From NCBI GenBank assembly GCA_036346225.1, contig JARFIW010000588.1, positions 6,639,501 through 6,703,500 of the forward strand: a stretch of DNA of 64,000 nucleotides, written 5' to 3'. Under the pieces are notes generated by a model. That model was not told the DNA's origin, did not search any database, and was given only the letters and a program-made list of their open reading frames with translations. Both the position numbers and the translations under genes were made by a program. Origin of the DNA: Platerodrilus igneus. Lineage: Eukaryota; Arthropoda; Insecta; Coleoptera; Lycidae. Each line of letters begins with the position of its first letter. Positions within the stretch are counted from its first letter, which is position 1. Positions 59,262 through 64,000 of this stretch are shown piece after piece.

Positions 59262-59380
59262 CCCAGTATTCTGCTCCTGGTGCAATGATTTCCTTGGATC
59301 ACAGGGGTGGTTCCGTTGTTGCTTCCTGTTCTTTCTGTCGTTTGCCTCGCTGTAGCCCTCATTGGCGAAGTGCCGGTACA
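59262..59380 (-). CDS. candidate exon of an unknown minus-strand gene
   Basis: On the minus strand a 119-nt segment is framed by TATCCTTTAG and the perfect donor GTAAGT. It is about 52 percent GC in roughly 30 percent GC surroundings. In one frame it encodes YRHFANEGYSEANDRKNRKQ followed by QRNHPCDPRKSLHQEQNTG; another frame is also open. The product is not recognised. It would belong to a gene nested in, and antisense to, USP34 intron 4; its other exons were not found. Confidence 0.4.
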
Positions 59381-59601
59381 CTAAAGGATAGGGAATAGAA
59401 GATGGGAATCACTGATCGATAGCACTTCAATAATTCTTTTCAAATTTTGACGATGGGCCAACTTTGCATAGGTGATTATTTGATTTCATATGATCTCTCA
59501 AGCTCTTATTATAACACACTTTTCATTTAAAACCTAAAAATAATGTTTCATTGTAATAATTCGTGGATTAAAAATGTGCTAACACTAAACTCTTTTTGCA
59601 G

Positions 59602-59873
59602 ATTTCATGTGGAATATAATTAAGGATCCACTGGACACACCAATGGTTTTTGATGTAGATGGCCTCGATTTAGCTTTTAAATATTTTACATCCAGTACTT
59701 TAACTATGAGATTAGCGGGTATTACACAGATAAATAATCAGATTGGTGTATTAGCAGAATTATGTGTTGGTGAAGCTCTGACAGAAGCTGAATCTGCACC
59801 AAGACTTATGGCCGACTGGTTAATAAATAACAGTATTATTGTACATATATTCGGACCAAATTTACATGTTGAG
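59602..59873 (+). CDS. puf: USP34/puffyeye, coding exon 5
   Basis: Entered after TCTTTTTGCAG with phase 1, giving D then FMWNIIKDPLDTP. It encodes SSTLTMRLAGITQINNQIG and ADWLINNSIIVHIFGPNLHV, among the most conserved segments of USP34 orthologs. It ends GTTGAG|GTTTTT in phase 0; the donor is weaker than consensus but the protein alignment supports it. 272 nt, no stops. Confidence 0.94.
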
Positions 59874-59925
59874 GTTTTTATCAGCACAAATAATTTAATT
59901 AATTTTATACAACTGTATGTTACAG

Positions 59926-60144
59926 GTAATTAAACAAAGTCACATTATTTTAAACTTCTTAGCTATGGAAGGACGTATCACATGTGAACATATTGATACT
60001 ATTTGGGCAGCTGCTCAACTTAAACATTGTTCAAAAACTGTTCATGATTTGTTGCCTGGTCTTGTAAAACATTTGGCTGCCCCACCAGCTTTGCATTTCT
60101 ATAGTTTGCTGTTTAAACTGGAGCCTAAGGATCATACAGAACAG
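59926..60144 (+). CDS. puf: USP34/puffyeye, coding exon 6
   Basis: 219 nt (73 codons) after a 52-bp intron ending TTACAG. It reads VIKQSHIILNFLAMEGRITC, IDTIWAAAQLKHCSKTVHDL and ends LEPKDHTEQ before GTATAT. All three blocks match the family. Exon 7 was not found in the remaining 3.9 kb, so the next intron extends beyond the window. Confidence 0.94.
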
Positions 60145-60329
60145 GTATATATCCATTAACACAATTTTTGAATTTGTAAAATTTTTAAGAGTTGTTTGGT
60201 TCTAAAGTGGTTGTTAGTATAATGGGAGATATGTATTACTCGCTTAAGGCATTGCAGCAGATAATTGTGTTTTATTAACATTGTTTGGATTATTTGCGAT
60301 GTGTATTGAACTGTATTGTTTTGAAGAAT

Positions 60330-60810
60330 TGGTCTATATGCAGTGTTGCAGTACAATTTGTTTTAATACATTTAGATTTAAGCATGTATACCAAGGATTG
60401 GTATTCGATACAACTGTTCTATGCTTTTCTATGTCGTCTAGTTTGCATCCATGCTTGAATATTATTCTGTTCAATGTTTTCTTTAATTTTTGTAATGTGT
60501 ACATATTGTGAATCAACATTTGTGGTTTCAAATCCCGTAACAAAAAGAAATCGGTAGCAGTAATATTTAGGGACCACAGTGGCCAAATAGTGACGTTATT
60601 GAGTAAAGTTACGCCCCTGAAATAGTCCAGCAGTTATTACAATTTATGCTGTGTGGCCAGTAATACCATATTGTTGGAATCAAATCTCTCGTTCGTGCTG
60701 TAATTCAATTGAGCATTTTCTCATAACGCTTAAATTAAACAGTCACTGTTACGTTATTCTCCTTAACAAAGCAATGGTCAAATGCTGAAATGCCTCACAA
60801 TACAGTCGTT
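60330..60810 (-). pseudogene. mariner/IS630-like DDE transposase remnant 3
   Basis: On the minus strand, in shifting frames: TVTV and RYEKMLN near 60740-60690, then a degraded catalytic region, WPLWSLNITATDFFLLRDLK (60590-60520; compare the family pattern WPxRSPDLTPxDFFLWG) and LKKTLNRIIFKHGCKLDDIE near the C-terminus. It is heavily mutated. No terminal repeats were identified. Confidence 0.6.
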
Positions 60811-61029
60811 TTGTGAATGCAGAGAAGTTTTGTAAATTCCTTTGGATTGTTCCACAGCCCAATGATTATTTTTTATAGTTAAAGATACCCATTACAAGGT
60901 CTTTTAGTAACATTACAATTTGATCTTTTTGTGTAGATCAATAAGCAATTTTGTTGTAACTTAAGTTTTTATGTTTGAAAATTCTTGATTAAGGTCTTTA
61001 TACTCTCTAGCTTGCCATGTGTTCTAGTA

Positions 61030-61440
61030 ACTTAGCTACACTAAACTTAACATGTAGCACGACCTGCACAATGCTCTGGTTTGCACTCGTTCTTTTACCA
61101 ACTCAATAGGTTTCTTCCACTTGACTCATTCTTATCAAATTTGTGTTGTCTAGGAGCAGCATGGTCTTGACATTCAAATGGTTGAGTAGCCATTCTTCAT
61201 GGATACTGGCAAATTTGACAATGGTTTGGTCAACAATATCCATTGAAGGTCCCGATATATCTATTTCAGCAGTACCAGGGTGCATCAACAATATTTCTTA
61301 GTGTTTTGTTCTAAAAATGTTGAATAATTTGAATGTTGTGTTTACTGACACAACCCCAAACTTAAATGCCATAGGTCCAAACAGGTTTCAAGATTTGCTT
61401 ATATAAGAGTAATTTCCGTTCTGCATCTTGAAGAAGTTCT
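61030..61440 (-). pseudogene. Jockey-type LINE reverse transcriptase C-terminal fragment
   Basis: On the minus strand, KLLLYKQILKPVWTYGI then VWGCVSKHNIQIIQ and NKTLRNIVDAPW match the conserved tail of Jockey-clade RTs (YKxxLKPxWTYG.xLWG...IVDAPWY). A decayed C-terminus follows with FNGYC and LLDNTNL. It is a 5'-truncated, mutated copy in USP34 intron 6, and a third LINE lineage in the window. Confidence 0.75.
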
Positions 61441-61477
61441 AGATTACTAAAACTGGTGGAATAGCTTGTGCGATCCA

Positions 61478-63010
61478 GTGATCTAAAGAGCCAAACTACA
61501 GGTTCAACCATATTAGTAGGGTCTTAATGAGCAATCAGACTAAGAGGGTTCTCGGAAAGAGGGCAGCACTTTTTTCAGTACTTAGAATGGCAGAGACCAT
61601 AGGGGTCAATATGGCATTCTAAGACATACTACTGTGATGTGGAAGGCAGCGAGGAAACCACCACATAACCTCCCAAGTGCACAGCATACTTAAATTGTAG
61701 TAACACCATGGCACCCTCACGGGTAAAGATTCCGGAGTTAAAATAGTCCCTCATTCCGATTTCCGGGAGGGAACTACTTTGGAGAATGTGATCGGAAAGT
61801 ATAAAAGAAGAGCAGGGAACATTCTGCGAGTCGGAGCGTGGCATGTCAGAAGTGTGAAGCAACTAGGTAAGCTAGAGAACTTGAAAATTGAAATGAATAA
61901 ATTAGCACTAGACATAGTAGAGATCAGCAAAGTTTGCTGGCCAGGGACGGTGGATTTTTGGAGTGGAGACTTTAGGGTAATTCATACTAGACCAGAGGAA
62001 GGACATTTAGGCGTGGGGATAGTTATGCGAAGAAAGATAGGACATTGTGTAGAAAACTACTTACAAATAAACGAAAGAGTACTCCTGGTTAGATTAGAAT
62101 CTAAACCGGTGAATACCATAATAATAAAAGTATACATGCCCATATCTAGCTACAGTGAGGCGATCTACAAAGATATCGAAGACATACTAAGATACGTAAA
62201 AGGACATGAAAATTTAATAATTATGGGGGATTTTAATGTAGTAGCAGGTGAAGGGTGAGGAAGGAGCAGTAGTAGGTTTATTGGGTTTAGGTTTAGGCAC
62301 GAGAAATGACAGGATAGAATTTTGTGACGAGAACAATTTAACCATCACAAACATCTTATTTCAACATCATGCTAGAAAATAATATACGTGGAAGATGCTA
62401 GGAGATATAGGAAAATATCAAATAGGTTACATTCTTGTTAGACAAACGGTTTAGGAATCAAGTTACCTAGAAGCAGATATAGACACTGACCACATTGTAA
62501 TTATGAAGACCGCTCTTAAATTAAAAAATTTGAAAAAAAAGAAACGGAAAAAGGCACTTTGACTTTGAGAAACTAAAAGATAGAGAATATGCACAAAAGA
62601 TTTGAAAAAAAGTCAAATGAACTGCTGAAAGATATCGGGAAAATTTCTTATGCTGAGGAAGTAGAAACAGATTGGAATAACATTAAATTCAGCTTAGACA
62701 GGGCGGCCAGAAATATTCTTGGGTATACACAAAAAGAAAATAAGATACTATAGATAACAAAGGAGATCTTGAATTTCATAGAAGAATGCAAAGGAGGGGA
62801 CACTAAATTAAAAACTTGAATACAAATAGGTAATGAGAACTTACAAGAGGTTAAGGATTTCTGCTACCTAGGAAGCCAAATAATGCAAGATGGTAGGAGC
62901 GCAAAAGATATAAAACAAAGATTAGCACTAGGTCATACTACATTTAACAAGAAAAAGCAACTACTGTGTTCAAAGACAACAAACATAGAAACAAGGAAAA
63001 GATTGCTTGA

Positions 63011-63082
<72 letters not shown>

Positions 63083-63669
63083 CACAGCACTTCACGGTTG
63101 TGAAACCTGGACAGTAAAAGAAGCGGACAGGAAAAGATAGAAGCCTTTGAAATGTGGTACTACAGACGTATGATGAAGATATCTTGGACAGACAAAGTTA
63201 AAGAACAAAGAGGAACTAGAAATGGTAGGTGAAGAAAGAAGTATGTGGAAAACAGTAAAAAATATGAGGGATAGGATGATAGGCCACATAAGGTTTGAGG
63301 GAATAGTGTGGAATATATTAGAAGCAGAAATAGGAAGAAGGTAGAACTACACCTAGATCAGACCATTGCACACAGATAGTGAAAGATGTAGTCTGTGGGA
63401 ATTTCAGGGAAATGTACAGGCTAGCTTAGAATAGAAATCAATAGAGGTGCATGTCCAACCAATTCCAAGATGGAAAACTTAATGACGAAAAAAGTAACTG
63501 TACTTAAATCTGATGACTATTATAAGCAACTGCAGGTATTGGTTTTGCAATACTCTTAACTAGTGTTAATTGTGCAAAAGGAGTTACTGGAAAACTATTA
63601 ATTCGGCAAATGTCTAATTGTTGGGGGATCCTTTGTAGCCACAGGCTGCTTAACCCCCTTCACATACCT
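61478..63669 (+). mobile_element. RTE1 copy 3, RT core deleted
   Basis: The 5' end is the same as copy 1 (CTAAAGAGCC at 61482). The endonuclease is readable from 61779 (NILRVGAWHVRSVKQLGKLE, WSGDFRVIHTRPEEG, then VVAGEG) with frame breaks after 62250. Near 62790 the sequence jumps from the linker straight to the post-RT region (NLQEVKDFCYLGSQ); the RT core including FADD, about 1.3 kb, is deleted. The C-terminal domain (GCETWTVKEAD, RRMMKISWTDKV) and 3' UTR (TTGGTTTTGCAATACTCTTA) follow. Two SINE copies interrupt the 3' UTR, and the element runs past the window. Confidence 0.85.
63014..63080. repeat. (TA)n microsatellite within RTE1 copy 3
   Basis: About 33 AT dinucleotides replace the segment that reads ATATGTGTGGAGCACAGTAC in copy 2 (36676-36696). 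It grew from the native ACATATGTGTGG sequence. Confidence 0.92.
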
Positions 63670-63713
63670 TACATGTGTTTTTCCAATGCTCCACCCGAAG
63701 GTATTACATTGGC
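63670..63713 (-). mobile_element. SINE fragment in the RTE1 copy 3 3' UTR
   Basis: Only the 3' terminal 44 bp of a SINE (TTTTTCCAATGCTCCACCCG to TACATTGGCTG) sits between the RTE1 3' UTR and a complete SINE. It is probably the leftover of an earlier insertion hit by the next one. Confidence 0.75.
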
Positions 63714-64000
63714 TGTTCATTTACATTTCCAATGTTTCACCCGTAGGTACTACATTGGCCAGGAGGCGAGTTTTTTGTTGCCTGGAAATTTAGAATTTTG
63801 CCGAACCCTTGCCGTTCCACGCAAGGTAAGGATCTTTAACGTGCGTCACAACACACACACGGACCTCTATTTAACCTCTCATCCGAACGAGGGCGTAACT
63901 TTTGTGAAAAATGCTCACCTGTCATTTTTCAAGCAGTCGGCCGTGTCGGGATTTGAACCCGGGACCTTGGGATCCGTAGTCTTACGCTTACTACATTGAT
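63714..64000 (-). mobile_element. SINE copy 9, cut by the window edge
   Basis: A near-complete SINE with body and tRNA-like head (B-box complement GGGATTTGAACCCGGGACC at 63946). It lies at the same place in the RTE1 3' UTR (just after CCTTCACATACC) as SINE copy 3. Confidence 0.9.

Larger units (their letters stand above)
27188..59601 (+). other. USP34 intron 4, 32,414 bp, filled with nested transposons
   Basis: The donor GTATGT at 27188 and acceptor TTTTTGCAG at 59593-59601 join codon phase 1 to give D (GAT) followed by FMWNIIKDPLD, matching the continuous vertebrate protein. The other introns of this gene in the window that are fully visible are 152, 47, 52 and 52 bp. The size comes from layered insertions listed separately. 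The exon structure survives, so these insertions appear tolerated. Confidence 0.88.

Noticed and set aside
27053..59601. Assembly error as the cause of the huge intron
   Set aside because: Codon phase joins exactly across it, and most internal junctions have target duplications or rejoin homologous sequence, as expected of real insertions; long reads would settle it.
60145..64000. USP34 coding exon 7
   Set aside because: No segment continuing the expected sequence after HTEQ was found; the region holds mariner-like, Jockey-like and RTE1 sequence, so the exon is probably beyond the window.

Overview
This is AT-rich eukaryotic nuclear DNA, most likely from an insect. It contains the last exon of an EcKinase (CHK-like kinase) gene, a family expanded in insects. 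It also contains the 5' end of an intron-rich USP34/puffyeye gene. The rest is dominated by decayed transposons of types common in insects: RTE/BovB-like, CR1-like and Jockey-like LINEs, a tRNA-derived SINE, mariner-like, hAT-like and Ty3/Gypsy-like elements. There are no bacterial-style operons, CRISPR arrays or rRNA genes. The insect order cannot be settled from the sequence.

Layout. 1-10.3 kb: mostly unrecognised DNA with two short tandem arrays, two SINE copies, an exon-like pair near 2.5-2.8 kb, and the EcKinase terminal exon (8390-8842). 10.3-25 kb: a transposon belt holding a decayed hAT (10328-13017), two DDE/mariner remnants, an RTE LINE carrying a SINE in its 3' UTR (16449-20638), another mariner remnant, a Ty3/Gypsy gag-protease-RT fossil (21.6-23.5 kb) and two LTR-like pieces. 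26183-60144: the first six coding exons of USP34 on the + strand. Their phases fit together exactly, giving 415 codons. Four exons lie within 1 kb, then comes a 32,414 bp intron, then two more exons. The gene runs off the right edge of the window.

The giant intron is a record of nested insertions. An RTE-type element (RTE2) is split at 28673/42435 by a second RTE element (RTE1 copy 2). That copy is split by a SINE at 29113/34624. The SINE is split by a CR1-like LINE (29242-34450), and the CR1-like LINE has its ORF1 split by a 232 bp hairpin element (29890-30122). A second CR1-like LINE (37783-42040, minus strand) sits in the 3' trailer of RTE1 copy 2. Four of these five junctions have convincing or likely target-site duplications, and two of them restore a reading frame when the insert is removed in thought. 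Further along the intron are a 272 bp foldback element with 9 bp duplications, a minus-strand Gypsy fossil, a hAT-like element containing a smaller nested element, a second copy of the hairpin element, and one GC-rich exon-like segment on the minus strand (59262-59380).

Most notable observations: (1) a small family of near-perfect long hairpins with 12-13 bp target duplications and an asymmetric leader, which looks like LINE-mobilised hairpin RNA rather than a normal MITE; (2) both RTE families carry, downstream of their 3' UTR, a second degenerate copy of the ORF 3' end before a (TGA)n tail; (3) two RTE1 copies carry a SINE at the same 3' UTR position while a third is empty there. All transposon reading frames seen here are broken, apart from ORF1 of the minus-strand CR1-like element.
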